DNA from: Planctomycetia bacterium
GTDB taxonomy: Bacteria; Planctomycetota; Planctomycetia; Pirellulales; JACPPG01
Assembly (NCBI GenBank): GCA_016191115.1
Contig: JACPPG010000020.1
Span: 90,912-154,911 of the forward strand
Direction of reading: 5' to 3'
DNA: 64,000 nucleotides
Shown: positions 30,325 to 40,417 of the stretch, piece after piece
How the letters are laid out: each line of letters starts with the position of its first letter
Numbering within the stretch: the stretch's first letter is position 1
The notes under the pieces: model-generated
Seen by the model: only the letters and a program-made list of their open reading frames with translations
What the model was told of the DNA's origin: nothing
Databases searched by the model: none
Program-made: the position numbers and the translations under genes

Positions 30325-31698
30325 ATGCAGGAACCAGCAACCGATACATCGCTTGCAGGCACGGCGCGCCTGCCGGTAGTTGTGGCGGCGACGATCGTCA
30401 CGATCTTCTATGCCGCGGCGCTCGACTATTCATTGCCGCTATTCATCGGCGCCCTGTCCACGGCCACCTCGGCCACCGGCGGTCCTCTTCCCGCCGACAC
30501 GTGGAGCGTGTTGTGGAAGTACCAGCAAGCGATGTGGATCGTCGGCCCGTTCGCCGCCGGACTGCTCGCGCGGCGCTATGGCGAATGCACGGTCTGGGGC
30601 TGGTCGTTGATCGGCGCCGCGATGATTCCGATCACCTTGGCGGTTCACCCGGCCCCGGATGTCTTCAGGCCTTTGGCACTTTGGCTGGGATTGACGGGGG
30701 CGTTGAAGTGGATCGCGGGCGTCTCCCTGGCGCAGATGGTTCCCAACAAAAAAAAGGGTTTATCCAACGGGCTGATGATGGCCTCTCTGGGCCTGGGCAG
30801 CATCGCCGGTGCGATCGTCTGCCGCGGGTTGCTGTATCGCAAGGAATTGGCGGCCGTCGCCGACTCGAGCGGATTGGCCGCGTGCTTGCCGCGCTTGTTC
30901 AGCTTCACGCCCATGAGCAGCACGCCGGATTCAACGGACTTCGCGCCGATTTTCTGGCTATTAGCGGCGAGCACCGTCGCTTGTGGGGTTGTGGTTCGCT
31001 TGTGGGGACAGCGCCTGGGGCGCTTTCAAGATGCCGCGCCACCTGACTGGCAACAGAGCATTTCCGATATGCGAGCCCTGGCTCGGTGCGGCAAGTTCTG
31101 GGCATTGGTCCTCACGTTGTGCGTCCTTGGAGGGCCGGTCTTCGCCACGGCAAACCAATTCCTCCCCTATCGCGCGGAAGAGCTGGGGTTGAAGGTGGGG
31201 GCCGAAGACCACGGGTGGATGTGGCTGCAACTGTTGCGGACGCTGATGTGGATCCCTGGCGGCGCCGCCGTCGGGTTTGTGGCGGGCAAGCGAGCCCCAG
31301 GGCTTGCGGGTGTCGCAATGCTCGCGACATTCTCGCTGACCGCACTCTCCATCGGGGCAAGCCAGGTCGCCATCCAATTGTTCGCCTCCGTGGCCTTGTT
31401 CGAATTCTCGCGACAGTTCATGCGCTGGTCCCATTCCGGCTACCTTGCCGAGCATCTTCCGGAAAACCTGCGCGCCGCGGCGATCGGCTGTTCGATCACC
31501 TTCACCGGCATTGGCGCAACGGTCGCCAGTTGGACTGCCGACTATCTGTGGAGTCCAATCGCCGCCGGATTCCGTTCGTCCACCCCGTTCCTTGCGGCCG
31601 CGCTCGTGGGCCTGACGGGGAGCGCGATACTGCTCGTCTACGATTGGTTTCGGCCGATTCGCTACACCCGACCGCGCACTCCCCCGCTCGAACCATGA
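30325..31698 (+). CDS. MFS transporter
   Basis: About 12 hydrophobic segments; GPFAAGLLARRYGECTVWG motif. Confidence 0.8.
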   Translation: MQEPATDTSLAGTARLPVVVAATIVTIFYAAALDYSLPLFIGALSTATSATGGPLPADTWSVLWKYQQAMWIVGPFAAGLLARRYGECTVWGWSLIGAAMIPITLAVHPAPDVFRPLALWLGLTGALKWIAGVSLAQMVPNKKKGLSNGLMMASLGLGSIAGAIVCRGLLYRKELAAVADSSGLAACLPRLFSFTPMSSTPDSTDFAPIFWLLAASTVACGVVVRLWGQRLGRFQDAAPPDWQQSISDMRALARCGKFWALVLTLCVLGGPVFATANQFLPYRAEELGLKVGAEDHGWMWLQLLRTLMWIPGGAAVGFVAGKRAPGLAGVAMLATFSLTALSIGASQVAIQLFASVALFEFSRQFMRWSHSGYLAEHLPENLRAAAIGCSITFTGIGATVASWTADYLWSPIAAGFRSSTPFLAAALVGLTGSAILLVYDWFRPIRYTRPRTPPLEP

Positions 31699-32849
31699 AA
31701 ATCACCGACGTTCGCTGCCACGTGATGGGCGTCCCCACGCCCGATGGAAACGAGACGCGGCGGAATTGGATATTCGTGTTCGTCGACACCGACGCCGGGA
31801 TCTCGGGCCTTGGCGAGGCCACCACCGAGTGGCACGAGCTGGCCGTCGCCGCCATGGTCAAGGAACATTTGCGACCGCGACTCATCGGGCAGGATCCCAC
31901 GCACATCGAGCGCGTCTGGCAGTCCTTGCAGCGCGGTTTCTGGTGGCGCGGAGGCGTCGTTGCGGCTAGCGCCATTAGCGGCGTCGATCAAGCCCTTTGG
32001 GACATCGCGGGCAAGGCCTACGGCGTTCCCGTCTACAAGCTGTTGGGGGGGCCGGCGCGCGACAGCGTCCGCCTGTACGCGCGCGGCGACCTCGGTCTGA
32101 GCAGCCTGATCGACGAAGCGCGGGCCGCCGTCGCCGAGGGCTTCGACGCGTTCAAGGCGGGACCGGGCCGAATGCTGCAACCTTTTGACGACCGGCGGCA
32201 GGTCGACGTGACCTTGGCCGAGTATCGCCATCTGCGCGAGGCGGTCGGGCCGGCAGTCGATCTGATCGTCGACTGCGGCGGCCTGTTTGGCCCACAAGCC
32301 GCCGCTCGGCTCGTGGCAGGCCTGCGCGAGCTCGAGCTGTTGTTCGTCGAAGAGCCGATCAATGCCGACCTGCCGTCGCCGCTCGCCGCGCTCAAGCGGG
32401 CATTTCCCGACGTCCGCATCGCGGCCGGCGAACGGCTGTGCACGCGGTGGGCGTTCCGCGAATGGCTGAGCGAGGGCGCCGTCGACGTCATTCAAGCCGA
32501 CGTGTCGCACACAGGCGGCATCAGTGAACTCATGAAGATCGCGCATTGCGCCGAGGTTTACAACGTCCTGATGGCACCTCACAGCCCCTATGGCCCGGTG
32601 GCATTGGCCGCGAGCGCCCATGCATCGGCGGCCATGGCCAACTTCTTGATCCTCGAACACTGCCGATTGCGCCCCTGGTTCGACCAGGTGCAAAGATTCG
32701 GTCCCGTCCTTCACGGCGGACACTTCCTGCTGGACGACCGACCTGGCTTGGGCGTGGAGCTCGATTTGGCGCTGATCGAGCGGCACCCCTACCGGCCGCT
32801 GCCGCCGCGGACTTACATGGATCGGTGGGGCGCTATGCCGCCCATATGA
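31695..32849 (+). CDS. Mandelate racemase/muconate-lactonizing (enolase superfamily) sugar-acid dehydratase-like protein
   Basis: MKITDVRCHVMGV; SGVDQALWDIAGKAYGVPVYKLLGG; LFVEEPI; RIAAGERLCTRW; VIQADVSHTGGISELMKIA. 4-bp ATGA overlap with the MFS gene. Confidence 0.9.
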   Translation: MKITDVRCHVMGVPTPDGNETRRNWIFVFVDTDAGISGLGEATTEWHELAVAAMVKEHLRPRLIGQDPTHIERVWQSLQRGFWWRGGVVAASAISGVDQALWDIAGKAYGVPVYKLLGGPARDSVRLYARGDLGLSSLIDEARAAVAEGFDAFKAGPGRMLQPFDDRRQVDVTLAEYRHLREAVGPAVDLIVDCGGLFGPQAAARLVAGLRELELLFVEEPINADLPSPLAALKRAFPDVRIAAGERLCTRWAFREWLSEGAVDVIQADVSHTGGISELMKIAHCAEVYNVLMAPHSPYGPVALAASAHASAAMANFLILEHCRLRPWFDQVQRFGPVLHGGHFLLDDRPGLGVELDLALIERHPYRPLPPRTYMDRWGAMPPI

Positions 32850-32880
32850 GATGCCGGTCCGGGGACAGAAACAAAACGCA

Positions 32881-32927
32881 GTCAGTCCCCTCGGCCAAGC
32901 TTGCTGCGCTGGCCGAGGGGCGCTGAC
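32881..32927. terminator. Hairpin between convergent genes (bidirectional terminator or repeat)
   Basis: GTCAG-t-CCCCTCGGCCA-agcttgctgcgc-TGGCCGAGGGG-cg-CTGAC. Confidence 0.5.
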
Positions 32928-32975
32928 TGGTGGTGCTGGGGCCGCTTGTTCCTAAGGTGATCGATGGCCGCGCCG

Positions 32976-34115
32976 CTAGCTGCGCGACAGGCGGGAGAAT
33001 CGACGCCACAGCCCGCTGCCGGCCACGACTGCCAGTGCCAGGGCCGCCGGTCCGGCCGTTGCCGGTTCAGGCACGGCGACGCCTGCGCCGCTGCCGGCGC
33101 CGAGCGTGTTGAGATAGTGGGCAGCGATCATCTGGATGTCGGACACGTCGACAATGCCGTCGTAGTTGGTGTCGGCCAGCAGGCTGTTTTGCAAGTAGTT
33201 CGCCGCAACCTGCTGGATGTCTGAGACGTCGACGATCCCATCGTTGTTCGCGTCGCCGGCGAGCTGGTTCTTGTAAAGGATCGTGCCGTTGACCGGCGTC
33301 ACGCTGGCGCCGACGAGATGGAACTGAAGCGACAGGTCCTTTGTCGCGCCGGTCGTAAAGGGGGAACCGAGCGCCTGATAGCGGGTGGGTGACAATGTGG
33401 TGGAACTCGTGAGATTGAGTTCCGAAATGGCCGTGGTAGACGGTGATACCGATTCCCAGCCGGCCACGCTGTGGGCGGCGAATCCGCTGAATCCAGCCGG
33501 ATTCAGGCTGCCGGCCGCCGAGCGAACTGTGTAAGCATCGAAACCGAACGATTGCGACGTTTCTTGGTTCAGAAGCACGGTCTTCGTGCTTTCGATCGAA
33601 TTGCTGTTATTCGTGAGCAGGCTAATCACCTGGACCTGAAGGCCGCCGGCGTACACGATGGGTCCCGGATTCACGGCAACCTCCGATCCGCCACCGGCCG
33701 GGGCGGAATAGCCCCAGCTCAAATCCTGCGTCCCCCCCGCCACGAACGCATTTCCGAGGTTCAGGCTGCCGAGCGCAGAGAGGGACGTCGCGCCCGTGAG
33801 GTTCAGCTCGCTCAACGCGGTAACGGTGGGCGACACTTCCTGCCATCCGCTCAGACCCTGGTCCGCGAGGCTCTTCCACCCGGCCCCCGGTGTATGACTG
33901 GGATTGGGCACTAACTTGCCCGACGGTGACGTGATCTGGTAGCCATCGAGCGACAGCGTGCTCGACGCCGAGGAATTCCGGATCGTCACCACTCCCGAGA
34001 AAGGGTTGACCGACAGCGTGAAAAGCTGCGCCCGCGCGGGGTTTCCCGACGCGGCCAGAATCGCGCAAACGATGCTCGACGCGCCCACCAGTTGCCTGCT
34101 AAACCGTGACATCAT
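32976..34115 (-). CDS. PEP-CTERM protein with two dockerin repeats
   Basis: MMSRFSRQLVGASSIVCAILAASGNPARA signal peptide; GDANNDGIVDVSDIQQVAANYL, DTNYDGIVDVSDIQMIAAHYL; VPEPATAGPAALALAVVAGSGLWRRFSRLSRS. Confidence 0.85.
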   Translation of the reverse strand: MMSRFSRQLVGASSIVCAILAASGNPARAQLFTLSVNPFSGVVTIRNSSASSTLSLDGYQITSPSGKLVPNPSHTPGAGWKSLADQGLSGWQEVSPTVTALSELNLTGATSLSALGSLNLGNAFVAGGTQDLSWGYSAPAGGGSEVAVNPGPIVYAGGLQVQVISLLTNNSNSIESTKTVLLNQETSQSFGFDAYTVRSAAGSLNPAGFSGFAAHSVAGWESVSPSTTAISELNLTSSTTLSPTRYQALGSPFTTGATKDLSLQFHLVGASVTPVNGTILYKNQLAGDANNDGIVDVSDIQQVAANYLQNSLLADTNYDGIVDVSDIQMIAAHYLNTLGAGSGAGVAVPEPATAGPAALALAVVAGSGLWRRFSRLSRS

Positions 34116-34258
34116 GGAAGTCTCCTGAACGTGGGCGGCGGTGCCCTCAACTTTCGACGGTCGTAGACGAGCCAAAGGGCCTCGCGATGACGGCAACTTG
34201 TGAAACGGGCGCTTAAAAAAAGCGCGCGCCGCGCCGTGAGTCGCAACGCCAGCGCCTA

Positions 34259-34287
34259 TTATTAACGATATTCGATCATATTGTCAA
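34259..34287 (-). promoter_or_regulatory. Promoter (P3) for the PEP-CTERM gene 34115-32976
   Basis: Minus strand TTGACA-ATATGATCGAATATCGT-TAATAA; 13/17 spacer identity with P2. Confidence 0.6.
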
Positions 34288-34709
34288 GCACCGTGGTCGC
34301 GCAAATCGCGCTTCCCGTCTCACCGCCGGCGGGCCCTCGAACCCGGAACGGTCGGCGGTCGAGACCCTCCGCAAAGAGCCGCCGGACTGGCGCGAAAATT
34401 AGTGATTTTTGCACGAAAATGGTCTCCCTGCCCGCCTTCCCCCGGGCTCCGGCACGGCCGTTCGGGCACGGGCAACCGTTGCCCCCCGCGGCGGAAGATT
34501 GTGAAGAAAAGAGGCCGCGGAGACTTTCATTTTTGTTCGATTATTGGCAGAATGATTTGGGGCCAGGGCCGTTCGCATTCGGGGGAGCCCCCGGCTCGTT
34601 TGCGACGGCAAGGGGGAAATCGGAAACAGAAGTTGCCGCCGCGCCAAACGCCGGGAACCCCATCCCGGCGTCCGGACGGCCTGCCTCGGCACGACGACCC
34701 ACCATCGGC

Positions 34710-35016
34710 ATGGACAGTCTCTCTTGCAAACATGTGCTCGAGCTTATCCGCTCGGGACGGGCGCAGACTCAGGCACAGTTGCTCGCGGGCGCACATCGAC
34801 GGCGAAGTCGGCCACATCGTGGTCGAAGGATACGTGTTTCGCGATCCTCCGACGCTGTTGCACCGCTTGTGGCTTGCCGCGGATGCCTGGTTCCGGCCCG
34901 GCGGCGCCGAACTGGTGAAACTGACGCAAGCCATGCTCGGCCCCCAGGGCAAGCTGCTTTCCTTGGTAGCGTTCGTGGCGGACAATCTGGCCGTGCGCGG
35001 AAAGCTGACGGGATGA
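34710..35016 (+). pseudogene. Internally deleted, frameshifted ROK regulator pseudogene
   Basis: MDSLSCKHVLELIRSGRAQTQAQL matches the ROK N-terminus; GEVGHIVVEGYVFRDPPTLLHRLWLAADAWFRPGGAELVKLTQAMLGPQGKLLSLVAFVADNLAVRGKLTG matches ROK middle plus C-terminus in another frame. Confidence 0.85.
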
Positions 35017-35056
35017 GCGCCCCCGGCGCGCGATGCTGTCGAGGAACAGGCGACCC

Positions 35057-35857
35057 ATGACCAGTCCGACCACCAACCGTCTGGCGGAGCTGCTCCGAAA
35101 CGGACAGCCCTTGTTGGGCTTGCACCACTGCTACCCCGCTGAAGGAATCCTGGAAACGATCGGACGCGGCTGGGATTTTGTGTGGATCGACGGTCAACAC
35201 GGGCAGTTCTCCTTTGAGAGCGCCCTGCGGAGCGTGCGCTGCGCGTCGGGATTGGGCTTGGAAACCGTGCTGCGCGTGCCGACGCACGACCCCGGGCTGT
35301 TGGGGCTTTACGCGGACACGGCGGCGGCGGCCATTATGGTTCCCTTGGTCGATTCGCCGGAGATGGCGGCGGCGGTCGTGCGGGCCCTGCGGTTCCCGCC
35401 GGCGGGCCATCGCTCGTTTGGCGGCCGCCGCCCGACGGACGTCCATGGCCGCGACTACGTTTGGCACCGAGAGCCGATCATCGTCGCGCAGATCGAATCC
35501 TCGGCGGGGCTCGAGAACGCCGATCGCATCGCGGCGGTCGACGGCATCGACATCCTGTTCTTCGGGGCGGACGACATGAAGCTGCATCTGGGAATCCCTC
35601 TAGACGCGCCGGCCGAGGGGTGCGCCCCGCTCGAGCGCGCCCGCCGGGACACCGCCGCGGCCGCACAACGAGCGGGGAAAGCTTGCGGTTGCGCCTGCGT
35701 CGATTCACGCGACGTCGGCGTGGCGTTGGGTCTGGGCTACCGATTGATCGCCGCCGGGGCCGACGTCAGGTTCCTGCGGTCTGGATCGAATCGGGCGCTG
35801 GAAGAGAGTCGCCGCGTCATCGAAGACTTCAGAAGCAACGACCCGCGCTCGACGTGA
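35057..35857 (+). CDS. HpcH/HpaI aldolase/citrate lyase family protein
   Basis: DFVWIDGQHGQFSFE; VLRVPTHDPGLLGLYADTAAAAIMVPLVDSPEMA; IVAQIESSAGLENADRIAAVDGIDILFFGADD. Confidence 0.9.
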   Translation: MTSPTTNRLAELLRNGQPLLGLHHCYPAEGILETIGRGWDFVWIDGQHGQFSFESALRSVRCASGLGLETVLRVPTHDPGLLGLYADTAAAAIMVPLVDSPEMAAAVVRALRFPPAGHRSFGGRRPTDVHGRDYVWHREPIIVAQIESSAGLENADRIAAVDGIDILFFGADDMKLHLGIPLDAPAEGCAPLERARRDTAAAAQRAGKACGCACVDSRDVGVALGLGYRLIAAGADVRFLRSGSNRALEESRRVIEDFRSNDPRST

Positions 35858-35898
35858 CAGTTTGCCCGCACAGGCCCACGGCCGAACGAACCCTAGTG

Positions 35899-36795
35899 AT
35901 GACTGACAGCTCGGATATCCACATCTGTTGGACGCTGGATTGCGAAGCGACCCAACGCGCCGTGGCCGACGTGGACCTCGGCCAGCGGGCCGTGCAAGGC
36001 TTTGTCGATACCGTAACAGCGGCCGGTATGCGCGTCACCTTGTTCGTGCTTCCCGGCGATGCGCGGGCGTACCCTCGCTTGTTGCGCAACCTTGCCGGCC
36101 AAGGCGTGGAGGTCGGCCTGCACTTTCATCCCCAGGAAGAAGGTCATGCGGACTATTGCGGCGCCTACGCCGCCGACGAGCAACGACAGATGTACGCGGC
36201 GGCCATCCGGCAGTTTGCCGACGCGCTGGGGTTCCAACCGCGCGCGTTTCGCACCGGCAGTTGTTCGGCCAACGACTCCACTTTTCCGGTCACGGCCGCC
36301 TTGGGCTTTGACAGTTGTTCCCACTCCATGCCGGGACGGAACATGGCGGGGCTGAGAAGCTCCTGGACCGGTGCGCCCGCCTGCGTCCACTACGCCCATG
36401 CGGCCAACCGCCTGCTCGCGGGCGGGCTGGACCTGGTCGAGGTGCCGTTGACGACCGACACCGACACGATGCTGTGGTCCGGCGGCCACCCGCAGGACCT
36501 GCGCGTCGAGTTGTTCGACGCAAAGCAGCAGCGCTATCTTCTCGACAAAGTGATTGGCCGCGAGAAGGCCACGGCGCAGCCGGTCAAGGCCATCGTGGCC
36601 CTGAGCCACAACACCTTCGCGTACGACAAACGCGGCGACTTTCGCCGGCAAACGCTGGAACAGATGCTGACCGATTGCACAGCGCTGGCCGACAAGCACC
36701 AGGTCACGTTGCGTCCCGCGACCATCGGCGACGTGGCGAAAGCGCACCGGCAGGCCATGCCGCTAGGCGCCGGTTCGAAATCCCCCAGCACGTGA
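35899..36795 (+). CDS. Polysaccharide deacetylase-like protein
   Basis: WTLDCEATQ; MRVTLFVLPGDA; GVEVGLHFHPQE; FRTGSCSAN. Confidence 0.65.
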   Translation: MTDSSDIHICWTLDCEATQRAVADVDLGQRAVQGFVDTVTAAGMRVTLFVLPGDARAYPRLLRNLAGQGVEVGLHFHPQEEGHADYCGAYAADEQRQMYAAAIRQFADALGFQPRAFRTGSCSANDSTFPVTAALGFDSCSHSMPGRNMAGLRSSWTGAPACVHYAHAANRLLAGGLDLVEVPLTTDTDTMLWSGGHPQDLRVELFDAKQQRYLLDKVIGREKATAQPVKAIVALSHNTFAYDKRGDFRRQTLEQMLTDCTALADKHQVTLRPATIGDVAKAHRQAMPLGAGSKSPST

Positions 36796-36820
36796 ACATC
36801 CTACCCAGCGAATTCGTCCG

Positions 36821-38011
36821 ATGAAGGCAGCACCGCGTGTCCGCGAGATTCCGTTCAGTGCCCTGGGCGGCGTCTTCGACGAGGACGATATTGGCGCGGC
36901 GCTTGGCGTGCTACGGCGCGCCGCCGCGCCGGGTGGCAACTTCTTTCCGTTACCCGAGGAAAGCGACTTCCAGCGTGCCTTCGCCGCCCACGAAGGAGCG
37001 GCCCATGCCGTCGCGGTCAACAGTTGCGGGACGGCCCTGGACCTGTGCCTTATGGCGCTAGGCATCGGACCCGGCGACGAAGTGATCACCACGCCTCTGA
37101 CGTTCGTGTGCACCGCGACCTGCGTCATCGCTCGCGGCGCGAAGGTGGTATTTGCCGACGTTGATCCGCGGACGCTTTGTCTTGACCCGCACGACGTGCG
37201 GCGGCGCATCACGAATCGCACCAAGGCGATCCTGCCCGTGCATTTCACCGGCCTTGCCGCCGATTGCGACGCCTTCGACGCGATTGCCTCCCAGACCGGG
37301 GTTCCGATCATCTACGACGCGGCCCATGCCGTCGGCACGCTCTATCGCGGCGCAGCAGTGGGCGGCCGCGGCCTGGCAAGTTGCTACAGCTTTCAATCCA
37401 ACAAGAACATGACGACGCTTGGCGAGGGGGGCGCCGTCACCACCGACGACGCGGATTTCGCGGAAATCGTTCGCCGGAAGAAGACCTTCGGCTACGTATA
37501 CGGTCCGACTTTGCAAGTGGCCACCGTCGGTTTCAACTACCGCATGACCAAGCCACAATGCGCCGTCGGCATAACGCAACTGGCCAAGATCGATGGCGTG
37601 ATCGCGAACCGGCTGGCGGTGTTCCAAACCGTACACGAATTACTCGCCGACATGCCGGGAATCATCCGTCCATCGGGCATCGAGGCGGGACACGGTTGTC
37701 ACTTGTACGTTGTGCGACTCGACACGGACCGCGTCAGCGTCGATCGCGCGGCGTTCCTGAAAACATTGAAGGACGACTACGGCGTTTCCTGCGGAGTCCA
37801 CTACCCGGCCGTGTGGACATGGGACGTCATGCGCGGCTTGGGTTATTCGGCCGAGTCGGCCGCCTGCCCGGTCGCGGCCAAGGCCTCGGAACAAGTCATC
37901 AGTCTCCCCTTGTTTCCTCATACCACTCAGGAAGACTGCTCTTACATCGTGTGGGGGCTCGGCGAGGCGATCCACCAGGCGGGCCGGCCGGCGCGGGCCG
38001 GGCTATCATGA
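36821..38011 (+). CDS. DegT/DnrJ/EryC1/StrS aminotransferase family protein
   Basis: HAVAVNSCGTALDLCLMALGIGPGDEVITTPLTFVCTA; VPIIYDAAHAVGTLY; SCYSFQSNKNMTTLGEGGAVTTDD. Confidence 0.93.
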   Translation: MKAAPRVREIPFSALGGVFDEDDIGAALGVLRRAAAPGGNFFPLPEESDFQRAFAAHEGAAHAVAVNSCGTALDLCLMALGIGPGDEVITTPLTFVCTATCVIARGAKVVFADVDPRTLCLDPHDVRRRITNRTKAILPVHFTGLAADCDAFDAIASQTGVPIIYDAAHAVGTLYRGAAVGGRGLASCYSFQSNKNMTTLGEGGAVTTDDADFAEIVRRKKTFGYVYGPTLQVATVGFNYRMTKPQCAVGITQLAKIDGVIANRLAVFQTVHELLADMPGIIRPSGIEAGHGCHLYVVRLDTDRVSVDRAAFLKTLKDDYGVSCGVHYPAVWTWDVMRGLGYSAESAACPVAAKASEQVISLPLFPHTTQEDCSYIVWGLGEAIHQAGRPARAGLS

Positions 38012-39009
38012 ACGAGCGAAAACTGAACTGGGCCTGGGTAGGGTTGGGAGACGTCGTCCGCAAACGGGTCGGCGCAGCGCTGTTGGCACAGCCAAACAGC
38101 GTGCTGCGATCCTGCGTCACCCGCGACCCCGCGGCGCGGACCGAGGAACTCGCGCTGTTGCAGCCAACCCACGTCCACGCCCGACTCGACGACGCTCTGG
38201 CCGATCCAGCAATCGACGCCGTCTATCTGGCCACTCCCGTGAACTTGCACGCGCCGCAGGCCATTGCCGCGCTGCGGGCGGGTAAGCACGTGCTGGTCGA
38301 AAAGCCGATGGCACTCGACGATGACCAGGCCGCACAAATGGTCGCCGCCGCCAGCGACGCGCAAAGGCATCTGGCCGTCGCCTACTATCGGCGCTTCTGG
38401 CCGACGTTCGCCCGCCTCAAGGACATGCTCGACGCTGCCGAGCTCGGGCAGATCGTGCTGGTCCGCGTGGCCCTGCACAGTTGGTATGCGCCACGGCCCG
38501 ACAATCCCAACGCATGGCGCGTCCGGCGTGACGAGGCGGGCGGTGGGGTCCTGGCCGATGTGGGTTCTCACCGATTGGATCTGCTGGCCTGGTGGTTTGG
38601 ATTGCCGCGCCGCGTCGTGGCTCACGTGGCCACTCGGACGCAGGACTTCGACGTGGACGATTCCGTCGCGGCGCTGATGACGTTCGGCGACGGCGCCCCT
38701 TGCACGGCGTCGTTTCACTGGAACAGCTCGGTATGGGTGGACGAACTCGAGATCGTCGGCACGAAGGCCAAGGTCGCTTTAGCCCCGCTCGACGGGGCCG
38801 AGCTGGTCGTGTCCCGCGGCCGGGATTCCGATCGCGTCAGCCTTCCTGCGCCGTCAAACGCGCACTATCCGCTTATCGACGATTTCGCCAGCGCGATCAC
38901 CGAGCGACGTACCCCCCGGTTTACCGGATCGGACGGAATCGGAGCGACCCGCATTATCGACTGGATCAAGCAATCCGCGACACACAAGGCCTGGGTGGAG
39001 GCTTCCTGA
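38008..39009 (+). CDS. Gfo/Idh/MocA family oxidoreductase
   Basis: WVGLGDVVRKRVG; VYLATPVNLHAPQAIAALRAGKHVLVEKPMALDDDQA; ATG overlaps the previous stop. Confidence 0.93.
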   Translation: MNERKLNWAWVGLGDVVRKRVGAALLAQPNSVLRSCVTRDPAARTEELALLQPTHVHARLDDALADPAIDAVYLATPVNLHAPQAIAALRAGKHVLVEKPMALDDDQAAQMVAAASDAQRHLAVAYYRRFWPTFARLKDMLDAAELGQIVLVRVALHSWYAPRPDNPNAWRVRRDEAGGGVLADVGSHRLDLLAWWFGLPRRVVAHVATRTQDFDVDDSVAALMTFGDGAPCTASFHWNSSVWVDELEIVGTKAKVALAPLDGAELVVSRGRDSDRVSLPAPSNAHYPLIDDFASAITERRTPRFTGSDGIGATRIIDWIKQSATHKAWVEAS

Positions 39010-40404
39010 ATGACGACGCCCGTTGATATCCGCGCGCTACGAGAGCGCTTCGCCGCCGTGGCACAGACCGTGGGCGCCCGCCTGTCGGCGGAGTGCCCCC
39101 GGGTCGTGGCCCTCGCGGCCAAGTGGTCAAAGGAAGACCTGGTGCCGGGCTTGAGCGACATGGACTTCCGCGTCGTCTGCGACGACGGCACGACGGCCGA
39201 AGATTGGGTCCGCATCGACTGGCACGTGGGTCGCGTTCATCGAGAGATGGTGACGGCGCACCCTGAATGGAATCGAATCAACGAACATACTCCGGGTGCG
39301 GCAGTCGGCCTCGGCGAACTGGCGGAAGATCCTTTCCATCACCCAGAGTATTCGGTATGGACGGCATGGTGGGGGCGCGACGACTGGGCGGCCGCCTTGC
39401 AGGCGCGCACGCTGGCCCGGCCGCTTGAGCCCATCGACGAGCATTATCACCTGGCGCGGTTCCTGGCGTACTTCTCGCCGTACATCCACGGCATCGATCC
39501 GCCGATCAACCTGGCGGAGTTCGAGCCGAAGTATGCGTTGCACTCGCGCTGCTGGCACTATTTCGCGCCGCCGATGCTGTCCGCGGCGACATTGCTGGCG
39601 CGAAGGCACTTTCCCAGCAAGCGCGCTAGCCTGCAATGGCTGGTCGACCACGGCCGCGCGGGCCGTCAGGCCGCGGCAGTGCTCGAACAGGTCGACGCCC
39701 ACTATGAGACCCCGGAACTGACCGACCCGGGGCGGCTGCGGAAGTTCGAATCCTTTCTGTTCTCGGGCTTCGAGGAGCTTCTCGCGCCGGTTGTCGACGC
39801 CGTCGTCTCGTTGGATCTGCCGCGCGGCGCATCGCGCGCGGGCCTGGAGGCGCATCTGGCCAACCACCTCGCCGATCCGCTGGTCGAGCTATTGGAGCAC
39901 GTTCGATTCGCACGGATTCGCGCCGGGCGCTATTTCTTCTACCTGAACGCGCCGGCGCATTTTTCAGCCAGCCGCCAACTGTTGAGCGAGCATTCCTGGA
40001 CCACGAGGCTCGTTCATTCGACGCTAAAAGTGCTGCGCGCCTTGGCCGGAGCCGATTTATCGCCGATTGACTGTTTCGCGCGGAGCGGCGCGGACCCCAC
40101 GGCCGCCGAAGGGGCGGCGTTGCGGTTCATGCTCGAACTGGCCGACATGGCGGCGACGGATGGCCGACTGCCGAGCCTCTACGCGCGCGCCATCGACGTA
40201 TTTCCCGACTACTACCGCCTCGCGGAGCGGGCCTTGCAACGACTCTGTGCGTCGGAGCGGGTGAACGGCGACGAAGCCCACGGTCCGCGGCTGCGGGTCG
40301 ACGGCACGCCGGCCGACGTGCTGCGGCGCCGAGTCCCCGTTCCGCGGCCGTCGCGAAGCGAGGCGCGCCGCGACGCGCGGCGATCGACAGATGCCACCTC
40401 TTGA
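39010..40404 (+). CDS. Hypothetical protein, possibly nucleotidyltransferase-like
   Basis: Long ORF immediately after the Gfo/Idh stop; WSKEDLVPGLSDMDFRVVCDD vaguely recalls an NTase DxD-type strand; no confident family. Confidence 0.6.
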   Translation: MTTPVDIRALRERFAAVAQTVGARLSAECPRVVALAAKWSKEDLVPGLSDMDFRVVCDDGTTAEDWVRIDWHVGRVHREMVTAHPEWNRINEHTPGAAVGLGELAEDPFHHPEYSVWTAWWGRDDWAAALQARTLARPLEPIDEHYHLARFLAYFSPYIHGIDPPINLAEFEPKYALHSRCWHYFAPPMLSAATLLARRHFPSKRASLQWLVDHGRAGRQAAAVLEQVDAHYETPELTDPGRLRKFESFLFSGFEELLAPVVDAVVSLDLPRGASRAGLEAHLANHLADPLVELLEHVRFARIRAGRYFFYLNAPAHFSASRQLLSEHSWTTRLVHSTLKVLRALAGADLSPIDCFARSGADPTAAEGAALRFMLELADMAATDGRLPSLYARAIDVFPDYYRLAERALQRLCASERVNGDEAHGPRLRVDGTPADVLRRRVPVPRPSRSEARRDARRSTDATS

Positions 40405-40417
40405 CCCGCTTGATTCC

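Noticed and set aside
34281-35060. 259-aa ORF as an intact gene
   Set aside because: Its 3' half is the frame-shifted ROK remnant and its 5' part has no coding character; better described as a pseudogene.
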